A program made the position numbers and the translations under genes. A stretch of 64,000 nucleotides of DNA from Bacteroidales bacterium (GTDB lineage: Bacteria > Bacteroidota > Bacteroidia > Bacteroidales > VadinHA17): contig JANYJP010000003.1 in NCBI GenBank assembly GCA_025358455.1, positions 1-64,000 on the forward strand, in the 5' to 3' direction. Positions 30,565 to 41,277 of the stretch are shown here, one piece after another. Below the pieces are notes generated by a model, which saw only the letters and a program-made list of their open reading frames with translations, had not been told where the DNA came from and did no database searches. Numbering within the stretch: position 1 is the first letter of the stretch; each line of letters starts with the position of its first letter.

Positions 30565-32124
30565 ATGAAAATCTGTCCCTTTCTCAGAAATACATTTCTT
30601 ACACTGATAATTATTATTCTTTCATCTGACTTAATTTTCTCCCAGAAAAAAAACGAAGATAATTTTCTGGGAAAGGCCGACCTTTACAGAGCAAAGATTA
30701 ATGCGCTGGGATATCTTGACGACACTCTTAATATCAGGAAGTTCGGAAATATTTCAGATGCAATATGGGGTTATGCCGAGCTCGGAATGCAGGAGTTCAA
30801 ATCTTCGGCGCTTCTGATCAAAACCCTTGAAGAGGAAGGCTTTAAAGTCGAAAAAGGAGTTGCAGGAATTCCTACCTGTTTCGTTGCATCATGGGGAGAT
30901 GGTAAGCCTGTAATTGGCATCCTTGGTGAATTTGATGCTTTGCCGGGATTATCTCAAAAAGCTCTCAGCCCTCTTCAGATACCTCTTGTTGAAGGTGCAC
31001 CCGGACATGGATGCGGTCACAATATGATGGGAACCGCGGGTATAGCTGCCGCAATTGCTGTTAAGAAAAGTATGGAAAAAAGCAATATTAGGGGAACAAT
31101 AAAGTTTTTCGGATCACCTGCTGAAGAGACAGTTATAAGCCGGCCTTATATGGTAAAGGCCGGCGTATTTCAAGATATTGATGCTGTGATAGATAATCAC
31201 ACCTCTTCAGATATGTCAACCAGTTATGGAGTCAGCGGAAGTGCAGTAATGTCTGTGGTTTTTTCTTTTAAAGGCAAAACTGCCCACGCTGCTGCAGCCC
31301 CGTGGGACGGAAGAAGCGCACTTGATGGCGTGGAACTTATGAATGTTGCATCCAATTATCTGCGTGAGCATCTATTCTATACTAATCGTCTGCATTATGT
31401 TATAACTGAAGGTGGGGAGGCTCCGAATGTTGTTCCCGACAAGGCATCGGTATGGTATTACATAAGAAATACAGATGACAGACTTGAGGAGATGTATAAA
31501 CGAGTTTTAGATTGTGCCAAAGGCGCAGCCATTGCTTCCGGATCAACCCTCGATAGTGTTAACGTTCTGACAGCAATCCATCAGCGGCACTCTAACAGGG
31601 GAATGGCCCAAACAATTCAGAAAAACATAGAGCTAATTGGCCTTCCGGAATGGACCGGGAAGGAACAGGCTTTTGCAAAATCTCTTCAGAAAGAGCTTGG
31701 AGCAAAAGAGATTGGATATCCAACAAAAATTAAATCATTGATCAAACCTTCTGATGAACAGGTTGGAGGAGGTTCTTCTGATGTCGGTGAAGTCACATTG
31801 ATTGCACCTACAGCTACACTTAATTTTCCGGGGGGAGTGCCGGGGGAGATCGGTCATCACTGGTCGACTGTTGCTGCAGGCTATGGTTCAGCAGCATGGA
31901 AGGGACTTAATGCAGGAGCAAAAGTTATGGCCGGAACAGCACTTGATCTGCTGACAAAACCAAAGCTTCTCACAGAGATAAAAAGTGAATTTGCTGAATA
32001 TTCGAAAACTCATCCCTATAAATCTTTCCTTCCTGAAGGGACCAAACCCCCACTTATGCTGAACAAGGAGCTTATGGAGAAGTATCGTGACGCGATGGCT
32101 AAGATTGGTCAGGACGAAAAATGA
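30565..32124 (+). CDS. M20 family amidohydrolase (AbgB-like), secreted
   Basis: IGILGEFDALPGLSQ, GAPGHGCGHNMMGTAG, FFGSPAEE, VIDNHTSS, FKGKTAHAAAAPWDGRSALDGVEL. Confidence 0.93.
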   Translation: MKICPFLRNTFLTLIIIILSSDLIFSQKKNEDNFLGKADLYRAKINALGYLDDTLNIRKFGNISDAIWGYAELGMQEFKSSALLIKTLEEEGFKVEKGVAGIPTCFVASWGDGKPVIGILGEFDALPGLSQKALSPLQIPLVEGAPGHGCGHNMMGTAGIAAAIAVKKSMEKSNIRGTIKFFGSPAEETVISRPYMVKAGVFQDIDAVIDNHTSSDMSTSYGVSGSAVMSVVFSFKGKTAHAAAAPWDGRSALDGVELMNVASNYLREHLFYTNRLHYVITEGGEAPNVVPDKASVWYYIRNTDDRLEEMYKRVLDCAKGAAIASGSTLDSVNVLTAIHQRHSNRGMAQTIQKNIELIGLPEWTGKEQAFAKSLQKELGAKEIGYPTKIKSLIKPSDEQVGGGSSDVGEVTLIAPTATLNFPGGVPGEIGHHWSTVAAGYGSAAWKGLNAGAKVMAGTALDLLTKPKLLTEIKSEFAEYSKTHPYKSFLPEGTKPPLMLNKELMEKYRDAMAKIGQDEK

Positions 32125-32196
32125 CTTTTATAATTTGAAATGAAGCGTAACTTTGCAGCAAATCTAACTTGACAATTTTTATTTCAGATTCCGCTA

Positions 32197-32979
32197 ATGA
32201 AAGGCTATTTTGATTCAACATCTTATCATACTCCTGAAAAAGAGCATTTATCGATTAAAGATAGAATTCTACTCAATAACTGGTTTTACTTCGCCCTGCG
32301 ATATGCAGCGGTTGTTTTTAAAACCAGAAAAAAAGCTATCAGAAAAATTTACGATACAAAAGCCTGGACGGATTCCTCGTTCGAGATATTCAGGTTCATT
32401 GAGAAGACAGGCGGGAAATTTCATATTACAGGGATGGAAAACATTACCAGATCTGACAGCCCTGTACTCTTTATCAGTAATCATATGAGTACTCTTGAGA
32501 CTATGATTCTTCCATCTATTATTGGTCCTCACCGGGAACTTACATTTGTTGTAAAGGAAAGCCTGGTAAAGCATCCGCTTTTTGGCGATATTATGAGATC
32601 GCGTAACCCTATAGTTGTTGGTCGTGCAGATCCTCGAAAGGATTTTAAAGCTGTAATGAACGGGGGAGTGGAACTGCTGTCAAAAGGAGTATCAATAATA
32701 ATATTTCCCCAGAGCACAAGAAGCCTGGAATTCAAACCCGAGGAGTTTAACTCTCTTGGGGTTAAACTGGCAAAAAAAGCTGGAGTGGAGGTAGTTCCCG
32801 TGGCAATAAAAACCGATTTCTGGGGAAACGGGAAATGGATAAAAGAACTCGGCCCGATTGACAGCAAAAAATCCATTCATATAAAATTTGGTGAACCATT
32901 CCTGGTAACAGGAAACGGCAAAGAGGAAAACCAGAAAATCATTCAGTTTATTCAGTCTTCACTTGAAGAGTGGAAATAA
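32197..32979 (+). CDS. 1-acyl-sn-glycerol-3-phosphate acyltransferase-like (PlsC family)
   Basis: LFISNHMSTLETM (HX4D-like variant), IIFPQSTRS, GVEVVPVAIKTDFWG. Confidence 0.85.
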   Translation: MKGYFDSTSYHTPEKEHLSIKDRILLNNWFYFALRYAAVVFKTRKKAIRKIYDTKAWTDSSFEIFRFIEKTGGKFHITGMENITRSDSPVLFISNHMSTLETMILPSIIGPHRELTFVVKESLVKHPLFGDIMRSRNPIVVGRADPRKDFKAVMNGGVELLSKGVSIIIFPQSTRSLEFKPEEFNSLGVKLAKKAGVEVVPVAIKTDFWGNGKWIKELGPIDSKKSIHIKFGEPFLVTGNGKEENQKIIQFIQSSLEEWK

Positions 32980-33253
32980 TTTCGCCGGTGTAATTTATTC
33001 ATTAACGGCATTAAGTAATTGTTTCTAACAGGTTCTTTGGAGATCCCCTTTCTCCCAACTTCCAGGGGGTTGAGGAAAAATGAAAGAATCTTTAAGTGTA
33101 ATTCTTACATTTAAATTAATTTTTACTAGATTTGTTGAGAATTAATCATAATACGAAAGAAAAAATTTCTTTTAATTTGATCTATTTGCCTTAATAAACG
33201 AATATTTATTTTTTCATATAACCTAAGTATTAATAATAAAAAAATCAATTATT

Positions 33254-34933
33254 ATGGCAACATTAGACTGGATCATACTGATCTTATTTTTCTCATGTCT
33301 TGTTGGAATTGTACTCTGGGTAATCAGGCACAAAAAGGACAATACGAGTGATTATTTTCTTTCTGGCCGCAGTGAAACATGGCTGGCTGTAGGTGCTGCA
33401 ATTTTTGCAGCAAACATTGGTTCTGAACACCTGGTAGGTCTTTCCGGCGCTGGGGCAGAGAGCGGAATGGCAATGGCTCATTGGGAGATGCATGGATGGA
33501 TGATATTGGTTCTGGGTTGGGTATTTGTGCCTTTCTATGCACATAGTAAGGTATTTACAATGCCAGAGTTTCTTTCGAAACGATTTAACAAGAACACAAG
33601 TTCCACACTTTCGATTATCACACTTGTGAGTTATGTTTTAACAAAAGTTTCAGTAACAGCTTTTACGGGAGGTATTTTCCTTCAATCTGTAATTGGTATC
33701 GATTTCTGGTATGGAGCCATAGGCCTCGTGCTGTTAACTGGTATTTTTACTGTCCTTGGTGGCATGAAAGGTATCATGACTATTTCAGTCATACAGGCGC
33801 CTATTCTTATTATTGGTGCTTTCACAATTCTGATCCTAGCTCTTATAAAAGTTGGCGACGGCGGTATACTCAATGGCTGGCATGAAGTTGTAAAATATGC
33901 GAGTAGCAATGGCATGACCAACATGCATCTTGTTCATCCCAAAGGTGATATGTGGTATGAAAAATTTCCGGGGGTAAGTGTCTTTTTTGGGGCAGCAATT
34001 ATTGGCTTCTGGTACTGGTGCACCGACCAGCATATAGTACAGAGAGCGCTTGCGGCAAAAGATCTGAATAATGCCCGTAAAGGAGCTATTCTTGCCGGGT
34101 TTCTTAAAATTCTCCCTGTATTCATATTTTTAATTCCGGGAATAGTAGCTGCTGCCTTGCGCGCTAAAGGAGTTCTCATCTTCACCGACAATAACGAAGC
34201 CTACGGTAGCCTGGTAAGTAAATTGTTACCCGTGGGGGTTAAAGGAATAGTTGTTGTTGGTTTTATTGCTGCCCTTATGACTTCACTGGCTGCACACTTT
34301 AACTCCTCAGCAACTTTATTTACTATAGATTTCTATAAGAACTACCGACCCGGCGCCAGTGAACATCGCCTCGTTGTAGTTGGACGTATTGCAACAATTA
34401 CCGTAGTTGTACTAGGTTTAATCTGGATCCCCATTATGAAAAGTATTGGGTCAGTACTTTATGAATATTTGCAAAATGTTCAGTCGTTGATAGCACCTGC
34501 AATTGCTGCAGTGTTCCTTTTAGGTGTATTCAACCGGAAAATCACTCCAAAGGCAGGCGAATGGGGATTGTTAATTGGCGCATTAATTGGTCTTTTCAGA
34601 CTTTGTTTAATGATTTTCGATCCGGGTAGCAGTTTTAATGAAGCTACGCAGAAAATGATTATTGATCCATCGCTTCATACTGGTATTTTTGCAATCCTCC
34701 AAATTAACTGGATCCATTTCTGTATAGCACTCTTCTTCTTTACAATGTTATTAATGGTTGTTATCAGTATGTTTACTCCAAAAGCAGGAGAACAACAATT
34801 ACAGGGGATAACATATTTCTCACAATCACCAGAACAGATTAAAGAAACACGTGATAGCTGGAACGCATGGGATATTGTTACTTCACTTATCGTATTAGCT
34901 GTTTGTGTTGCATTCTATATTTATTTCTGGTAA
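33254..34933 (+). CDS. Sodium:solute symporter (SSS/SGLT family), likely pentose transporter
   Basis: TSDYFLSGRSETWLAVGAAIFAANIGSEHLVGLSGAGAESGMAM, FWYWCTDQHIVQRALAAKDLNNARKGAILAGFLK; directly upstream of araA. Confidence 0.92.
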   Translation: MATLDWIILILFFSCLVGIVLWVIRHKKDNTSDYFLSGRSETWLAVGAAIFAANIGSEHLVGLSGAGAESGMAMAHWEMHGWMILVLGWVFVPFYAHSKVFTMPEFLSKRFNKNTSSTLSIITLVSYVLTKVSVTAFTGGIFLQSVIGIDFWYGAIGLVLLTGIFTVLGGMKGIMTISVIQAPILIIGAFTILILALIKVGDGGILNGWHEVVKYASSNGMTNMHLVHPKGDMWYEKFPGVSVFFGAAIIGFWYWCTDQHIVQRALAAKDLNNARKGAILAGFLKILPVFIFLIPGIVAAALRAKGVLIFTDNNEAYGSLVSKLLPVGVKGIVVVGFIAALMTSLAAHFNSSATLFTIDFYKNYRPGASEHRLVVVGRIATITVVVLGLIWIPIMKSIGSVLYEYLQNVQSLIAPAIAAVFLLGVFNRKITPKAGEWGLLIGALIGLFRLCLMIFDPGSSFNEATQKMIIDPSLHTGIFAILQINWIHFCIALFFFTMLLMVVISMFTPKAGEQQLQGITYFSQSPEQIKETRDSWNAWDIVTSLIVLAVCVAFYIYFW

Positions 34934-34979
34934 AAGTATTATTACAAAAAATTAAATAATAAATGAATTTTTAAATGTT

Positions 34980-36473
34980 ATGAAAAAAACTGACAAATCT
35001 GAAATCTGGTTTGTAACCGGCACCCAACATCTCTATGGTCCTGAGACTCTTAGGCAGGTTGCTGCTGACTCTGCCAGAATAGCTTCGGCTCTCGATAAAT
35101 CACCAATAATATCTCAGAAAGTGATTTTTAAACCTATACTGACAACTCCTGATTCAATAACTGAACTTTGCACTGAGGCAAATAATACTGAAAACTGCAT
35201 TGGTCTTATAACCTGGATGCATACATTCTCTCCTGCTAAAATGTGGATAAGGGGTTTATCCATTCTTAATAAACCTTTTCTACATTTCCATACGCAACTT
35301 AACAGAGACATCCCATGGGAATCAATTGACATGAACTTCATGAATCTTAATCAGTCGGCCCACGGTGACCGTGAATTTGGGTTTATAAGTGCAAGGATGA
35401 GGTTGAACAGGAAAGTGGTTGTCGGTCATTATGAGGACCCTGAAGCTGTAGAACGAATAGCGGTATGGATAAGAGCTGCATCGGCATATAATGATGCAAT
35501 TAATATGAAAGTAGCAAGGTTTGGTGACAATATGCGTGATGTCGCAGTAACTGAGGGAAACAAAGTAAGTGCCCAGATGAAAATGGGATACTCCGTTTAC
35601 GGTTTTGGGATAGGTGATCTGGTAAAATCAGTGAACGAAGTATCTCCGTCATCCATTAAAATTTTACTTGCTGAATATGGATCAGAATATAAGTTGACTA
35701 AAGCTGTTGCTTCTTCTGATACTTTAAAAGAAGCTGCCAGAATTGAGCTTGGTATGGAAGCATTCCTGAATGCCGGGGACTTTAAAGCATTTACAACAAC
35801 GTTCGAAGATCTGCATGGTCTCAAACAACTACCGGGTCTGGCTGTGCAAAGGCTTATGGCCAAAGGGTTTGGATTTGGTGCTGAAGGGGACTGGAAAACT
35901 GCAGCACTTGTGCGTTCCATGAAAGTTATGGCCGCCGGTCTGAAAGGTGGTACTTCATTCATGGAAGATTACACGTATCATTTCGATCCGACAGGCATGA
36001 GAGTCCTGGGTGCTCATATGCTTGAAGTTTGCCCCTCAATTGCACTGGCTAAACCTTCAGTTGAGGTACATCCGCTCTCAATCGGAGGAAAAGATGATCC
36101 GGCCAGACTTGTCTTCAAAACTGCTCCGGGGAGTGCAATTAACGTTTCTGTTATTGATCTTGGCAACAGGTTCAGAATGATAGTTAATGAAGTTGAAGTA
36201 GTTAAATGTCCTGATATGCCAAACCTTCCGGTCGCAAGTGTACTGTGGAAGCCATTACCTGATCTTAAGACAGGTGCAGCAGCATGGATACTTGCAGGGG
36301 GAGCTCATCATACCGGATTCAGTACTTCAATAGATTCTGAATACCTTGAGGATTTTGCCGGAATGATGGGAATTGAATTTGTCAAGATTGATGAAAAGTG
36401 TGATCTTACTGAATTCAAAAAGGAACTCAGATGGAATGAGGTATATTATCATATTTCGAACGGAATAATATAA
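34980..36473 (+). CDS. araA: L-arabinose isomerase
   Basis: [85 protein letters not shown]. Confidence 0.98.
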   Translation: MKKTDKSEIWFVTGTQHLYGPETLRQVAADSARIASALDKSPIISQKVIFKPILTTPDSITELCTEANNTENCIGLITWMHTFSPAKMWIRGLSILNKPFLHFHTQLNRDIPWESIDMNFMNLNQSAHGDREFGFISARMRLNRKVVVGHYEDPEAVERIAVWIRAASAYNDAINMKVARFGDNMRDVAVTEGNKVSAQMKMGYSVYGFGIGDLVKSVNEVSPSSIKILLAEYGSEYKLTKAVASSDTLKEAARIELGMEAFLNAGDFKAFTTTFEDLHGLKQLPGLAVQRLMAKGFGFGAEGDWKTAALVRSMKVMAAGLKGGTSFMEDYTYHFDPTGMRVLGAHMLEVCPSIALAKPSVEVHPLSIGGKDDPARLVFKTAPGSAINVSVIDLGNRFRMIVNEVEVVKCPDMPNLPVASVLWKPLPDLKTGAAAWILAGGAHHTGFSTSIDSEYLEDFAGMMGIEFVKIDEKCDLTEFKKELRWNEVYYHISNGII

Positions 36474-36525
36474 CTTTCGAGCTAATTAAAAACTTTTAAT
36501 CTGACAGGAAATTAACTGATAAAAT

Positions 36526-37227
36526 ATGAAGCTTTATTCAAAGTACACAAGGTATCTGGTCGCGGTTGACTGTATTATATTCGGTTATGACATCCTTGAA
36601 AAGGAGATAAAGCTTCTTCTTATTAAACGAAGTTTTGATCCCGCGAAGGGCAGATGGTCACTGGAAGGTGGTTTCGTTGACGAAAATGAAAGTATTGATC
36701 AAGCAGCTTGCAGAATTCTCCGTAAGCTCACAGGACTGGAATCTATTTATATGAAGCAATCTTATACTTATGGAGAAACTGATAGGGATTCCGGAGCCAG
36801 GGTGATCTCCACGGTATATTTTGCTCTTATCGCGATAAGAGATATCAATCAAGAACTTACCCAACAGAATGGAGCACACTGGAGATCAATTGCGAGATTG
36901 CCTGATTTGATCTTTGACCACCCTGCTATGGTTAAAAGAGCGCTTGCCGATTTGAAGAATCAGATTAAAGTCAAGCCAGTGGGCTTTGAACTGCTGCCTG
37001 AAAAATTCACGCTTGTTCAACTTCAGGATCTTTATGAAGCTATTTACCAGAGAAAAGTGGATAAAAGGAATTTCAGGAAAAAGATATTATCAATGGGAAT
37101 TCTTGAAAAGCTTGATGAAAAGGAGAGGGAGACATCAAAGAAAGGAGCATATTATTATAAGTTTGAAAAGGACAAATATGAGGAGTTAAAAAAGAACGGC
37201 TTCTATTTCAATCTGGATGTCAACTAA
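36526..37227 (+). CDS. NUDIX-domain transcriptional regulator (NrtR/AraR-like)
   Basis: LVAVDCIIFGYDILEKEIKLLLIKRSFDPAKGRWSLEGGFVDENES NUDIX-like domain with degenerate box (CRILRKLTGLE) plus C-terminal winged helix RKVDKRNFRKKILSMGIL; sits between araA and araD. Confidence 0.88.
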   Translation: MKLYSKYTRYLVAVDCIIFGYDILEKEIKLLLIKRSFDPAKGRWSLEGGFVDENESIDQAACRILRKLTGLESIYMKQSYTYGETDRDSGARVISTVYFALIAIRDINQELTQQNGAHWRSIARLPDLIFDHPAMVKRALADLKNQIKVKPVGFELLPEKFTLVQLQDLYEAIYQRKVDKRNFRKKILSMGILEKLDEKERETSKKGAYYYKFEKDKYEELKKNGFYFNLDVN

Positions 37228-37945
37228 AAATAAGTGCCTAAAGTTAAAAGACATGCTCGAAAAATTAAAAAATGAAGTATTTAGAACCAACCTCGATCTG
37301 GTTAAGAAAGGATTAGTTATACATACCTGGGGAAATGTAAGCGGAAGAGATAAGGAAAGTGGACTTATAGTGATTAAACCGTCAGGGGTAAGCTATGAAT
37401 CTATGAAGCCTGACGATATGGTGGTAATTGATATTGAGGGTAAGGTTGTGGAAGGTAAATTCAAACCCTCAACTGATGCTCCTACACATCTGATCCTTTA
37501 TAAAACCTACGATTCGATAGGAGGAATTGTACATACTCATTCCACTTATGCAACATCATGGGCTCAGGCCGGGAAACCTATTCCTCCTTTCGGAACAACT
37601 CATGCTGACCATTATTATGGTGAAGTTCCCTGTACAAGATTACTGACAGACAATGAGATAGGAATCAATTACGAAATAAATACAGGAAAGGTTATCATTG
37701 AAACGCTGGGATTAGTTAGCCCGTTAATTTTACCATCAGTTCTTGTAAACAGTCATGGTCCATTCTGCTGGGGAAAAGATCCTGAAAGTGCTGTCTACAA
37801 TGCTGTTGCGTTAGAAGAAATTGCCAGGATGGCTTTTTATACTGTCCTGCTGGGCAGAACTGAGCCGGTGGAAAAATCTCTTCTGGATAAACATTTTAAA
37901 AGAAAACATGGGAAGGATGCCTATTATGGGCAATCCGGATCTTAA
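37217..37945 (+). CDS. araD: L-ribulose-5-phosphate 4-epimerase (real start possibly ATG 37253, MLEKLKNEVF)
   Basis: VIHTWGNVSGRDKESGLIVIKPSGVSYESMKPDDMVVID, GGIVHTHSTYATSWAQAGKPIPPFGTTHADHYYGEVPC. Confidence 0.95.
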   Translation: MSTKNKCLKLKDMLEKLKNEVFRTNLDLVKKGLVIHTWGNVSGRDKESGLIVIKPSGVSYESMKPDDMVVIDIEGKVVEGKFKPSTDAPTHLILYKTYDSIGGIVHTHSTYATSWAQAGKPIPPFGTTHADHYYGEVPCTRLLTDNEIGINYEINTGKVIIETLGLVSPLILPSVLVNSHGPFCWGKDPESAVYNAVALEEIARMAFYTVLLGRTEPVEKSLLDKHFKRKHGKDAYYGQSGS

Positions 37946-37965
37946 TAATGTAAACCTATTAAATT

Positions 37966-39633
37966 ATGACTAAGAAATTTGTAATAGGGATCGATTACGG
38001 AACAGACTCAGTTCGTTCGGTTGTTGTTGAAACAGGTAATGGTGAAATTGCAGGAACATCGGTATTTGAATATCCAAGATGGAGAAAAGGACTTTTTTGT
38101 GATCCTTCGATCAATCAGTTCCGGCAGCATCCCCTCGATTATACGGAAGGTCTGGAGTATTCTGTTAAGGGCGCTATTAAAGGATTAACTGCTGATACAG
38201 TTAAAAATATAGTTGGAATTACCGTTGATACAACAGGGTCTACGCCGGTAGCTGTTGACAAAGATGGCGTTCCTCTCTCTCTCAAACCCGGATTTGAAAA
38301 CAACCCTGACGCCATGTTTGTATTATGGAAAGACCATACAGGTGTTAAGGAAGCTGCAGAGATCAACGAATTAGCCAGATTATGGGGAGGTATTGATTTT
38401 ACAAAATATGAAGGAGGTATATATTCATCAGAGTGGTTCTGGGCCAAAATCCTTCATGTATTACGTAACAGCAGGGAGGTACGGAAAGATGCGTGGTCAT
38501 GGGTTGAACATTGTGATTGGATTCCGGCTTTATTAACAGGCAATACCAAACCTGCGGAAATTAAGAGGAGCCGCTGTGCAGCAGGACATAAAGCAATGTG
38601 GCATGCTGATTTTAATGGTTTGCCTGATCAGAAATTTCTTTCAAAACTCGATCCTCTGCTGACTGGCCTGCGTGAACGGCTTTATAATGAAACATTCACC
38701 AGCGATATTGAAGTTGGTGTGCTTTCAGAGGAATGGGCAAAAAAACTTGGTCTTCCAGGTAATGTAAAAGTAGGTGTCGGTACATTCGACGCACATTCAG
38801 GTGCCGTTGGTGGTGAGATAAAACCATATCAGCTGGTTAAGGTTATGGGTACATCTACCTGCGACATGATTGTTGCACCTATGGATGAAGTGGGGAACAA
38901 ACTTGTGGCTGGTATCTGCGGCCAGGTTGACGGTTCAATTATTCCAGGAATGCTTGGTCTTGAAGCCGGACAATCGGCATTCGGAGATATTTATGCCTGG
39001 TTTGGTGGATTGTTGTTGTGGCCTGTAAATGAGATAATTGCAAAGATGAACTGGATTGATGAAAAAACCAGGGAAAGGATTAAGATTGAGACTGCAGACA
39101 AAATTATAGCAGAATTAAGCAAACAGGCAGAAGCTTTAACAGTAGAAGATACTGGTATTGTAGCGCTTGACTGGATGAATGGAAGAAGGACCCCTGATGC
39201 TAACCAGGCACTTAAAGGTGCGATAACCGGGTTATCACTTGGATCTGATTCCCCAAGGATCTTTAAAGCGCTTGTTGAGGCTACGGCATTCGGATCAAAA
39301 ATGATTAATGAAAGATTTATTTCAGAAGGCATCAGGATCGATGGAGTAATAGCTATTGGTGGTGTTGCTAAAAAGAATCCATTTGTGATGCAGATAGTCG
39401 CTGATGTTCTGAACATGCCGATAAAGGTTGCAAGTTCAGATCAGACCTGTGCTTTGGGTTCAGCAATGGCAGCATCGGTTGTTGCAGGAATTCATAAAGA
39501 TATCTCATCAGCCCAGAAAGTGATGGGTGGCGGATTTGAAAAAGAATATCATCCTGACCCTGTCAGAGCAAAGAAATATGAAATACTGTTCAGGAAATAT
39601 AAAGAGCTTGGTGTACTGGTTGAGAAAGGATAG
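37966..39633 (+). CDS. araB: Ribulokinase
   Basis: VIGIDYGTDSVRSVVVE, DGVPLSLKPGFENNPDAMFVLWKDHTG, GHKAMWHADFNGLPDQKFL, MGTSTCDMIVAP. Confidence 0.97.
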   Translation: MTKKFVIGIDYGTDSVRSVVVETGNGEIAGTSVFEYPRWRKGLFCDPSINQFRQHPLDYTEGLEYSVKGAIKGLTADTVKNIVGITVDTTGSTPVAVDKDGVPLSLKPGFENNPDAMFVLWKDHTGVKEAAEINELARLWGGIDFTKYEGGIYSSEWFWAKILHVLRNSREVRKDAWSWVEHCDWIPALLTGNTKPAEIKRSRCAAGHKAMWHADFNGLPDQKFLSKLDPLLTGLRERLYNETFTSDIEVGVLSEEWAKKLGLPGNVKVGVGTFDAHSGAVGGEIKPYQLVKVMGTSTCDMIVAPMDEVGNKLVAGICGQVDGSIIPGMLGLEAGQSAFGDIYAWFGGLLLWPVNEIIAKMNWIDEKTRERIKIETADKIIAELSKQAEALTVEDTGIVALDWMNGRRTPDANQALKGAITGLSLGSDSPRIFKALVEATAFGSKMINERFISEGIRIDGVIAIGGVAKKNPFVMQIVADVLNMPIKVASSDQTCALGSAMAASVVAGIHKDISSAQKVMGGGFEKEYHPDPVRAKKYEILFRKYKELGVLVEKG

Positions 39634-39709
39634 AACTAACTTGGTGAAAGTTTGTGTTTTAGCGCCATGGTGGCAAAAAGATAATGTAAGATATTTTAAT
39701 ATTGTTCCT

Positions 39710-41272
39710 ATGAAAAAATCAAGTGTCTTTTTATCAATTTTATTTATTCTGTCAGTTTTTCAGATAAACGCCCAGGATAAGGTCAGGGTTAACCAGCTGG
39801 TAATCGTTGCTAATAACCCCGGAACTGTAATAGATAAAGATATTTATGGCCATTTTTCTGAACACCTGGGAGCCTGTATTTATGGTGGTATATGGGTTGG
39901 AACAGATTCAAAAATACCGAATACATATGGGATCAGGAATGATGTTCTGTTAGCATTGCGCGAAATAAAAGTGCCTAATCTTCGCTGGCCAGGTGGTTGT
40001 TTTGCCGATACATACCATTGGAAGGATGGTATCGGGCCGAAGGAAAAGAGAACTTCAATAGTAAATACCAATTGGGGTGGCATAACTGAAGACAATTCAT
40101 TTGGTACTCATGAGTTTATGAAGCTCACGGAACTTCTGGGTTGCGACGCTTACATAAACGGCAACGTTGGTTCAGGTTCAGTCAGGGAAATGGCCGAATG
40201 GATTGAATACCTTACTTCCGACTCTGAAAACCCTATGACCAAACTTCGTAAAGAGAATGGAAGAGACAAACCATGGAAACTAAAATACTTTGCAATAGGT
40301 AATGAGAACTGGGGTTGCGGAGGAAATATGACAGACGAGTTTTATGCAAATACCATGCGTCAATACTCAACATTTCTTAACGACTATGCAGATAATAAGC
40401 TTTATCGTGTGGCATGTGGTCCCTCTGACTATAATTTTGCCTGGACAGAAACTCTGATGAAAGATGCCGGAACACGATCTATGTTCCAGGGTTTATCAAT
40501 ACATTATTATTCAGTTGTTGATGGATGGGGTTTTAAAGGATCAGCAACTAAGTTCGATGAAAGGGAATGGTTCGAAACAATGAGGCTTAATCTGCAGATG
40601 GACAATATTATAAAGGGCCACGCTGCTATAATGGACCGTTATGATCCGCAAAAAACTAAAGGTCTTGTAATAGATGAATGGGGCAATTGGTTCAATGTTG
40701 AACCGGGAACAAATCCCGGGTTTCTTTATCAGCAGAATTCAATGCGTGATGCCGTTACTGCAGCAATTCATCTTAATATATTTAATCAACATGCCGACAG
40801 AGTAAAGTCTGCAAACCTGGCACAGATGGTGAATGTTCTTCAGTCTGTAATTCTGACAAAGGATGACAAGATGGTACTTACTCCTACGTATTATGTATTC
40901 AGGATGTTCAAAGTTCATCAGGATGCTCAGCTTTTGAATATCGATCTGAGATGTGAAGATTATGTCAACGGAAGTAAAAAAATACAGGCAATTTCAGCTT
41001 CAGCTTCTGTTGATAAAGAAGGCAAAGTGCACATTTCCCTGGCAAATCTTAATCCAAATAAGCCTGTAGTACTAACATGTCCTGTAATTGGCGATACTTA
41101 TAAAAAGGTAACCGGAGAGATTCTTACATCATCTGAAATGAACTCATTTAACAGTTTTGAAACGCCCGATGTTGTAAAACCAGTAACCTTTAACGGATTT
41201 AGTATGAAGGAAGGGATACTTACAATAACTTTGCCATCAAAATCAGTTGTTGTATTAGAACTTACAAAATAA
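39710..41272 (+). CDS. Alpha-L-arabinofuranosidase, GH51, secreted
   Basis: IYGHFSEHLGACIYGGIWVG, LRWPGGCFADTYHWKDGIGPK, YFAIGNENWGCGG (acid/base), LVIDEWGNWF (nucleophile); start set at ATG 39710 to give signal peptide, upstream part of track ORF overlaps araB. Confidence 0.95.
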   Translation: MKKSSVFLSILFILSVFQINAQDKVRVNQLVIVANNPGTVIDKDIYGHFSEHLGACIYGGIWVGTDSKIPNTYGIRNDVLLALREIKVPNLRWPGGCFADTYHWKDGIGPKEKRTSIVNTNWGGITEDNSFGTHEFMKLTELLGCDAYINGNVGSGSVREMAEWIEYLTSDSENPMTKLRKENGRDKPWKLKYFAIGNENWGCGGNMTDEFYANTMRQYSTFLNDYADNKLYRVACGPSDYNFAWTETLMKDAGTRSMFQGLSIHYYSVVDGWGFKGSATKFDEREWFETMRLNLQMDNIIKGHAAIMDRYDPQKTKGLVIDEWGNWFNVEPGTNPGFLYQQNSMRDAVTAAIHLNIFNQHADRVKSANLAQMVNVLQSVILTKDDKMVLTPTYYVFRMFKVHQDAQLLNIDLRCEDYVNGSKKIQAISASASVDKEGKVHISLANLNPNKPVVLTCPVIGDTYKKVTGEILTSSEMNSFNSFETPDVVKPVTFNGFSMKEGILTITLPSKSVVVLELTK

Positions 41273-41277
41273 AACAA

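Noticed and set aside
33127-33134. TAGATTTG as -7 promoter element upstream of the arabinose transporter
   Set aside because: Matches TAnnTTTG but no TTTG at the expected -33 distance; too weak to call alone.
39527-39709. N-terminal 61 codons of the track GH51 ORF
   Set aside because: Overlaps the araB 3' end and has no protein-like character; ATG 39710 gives a clean signal peptide.
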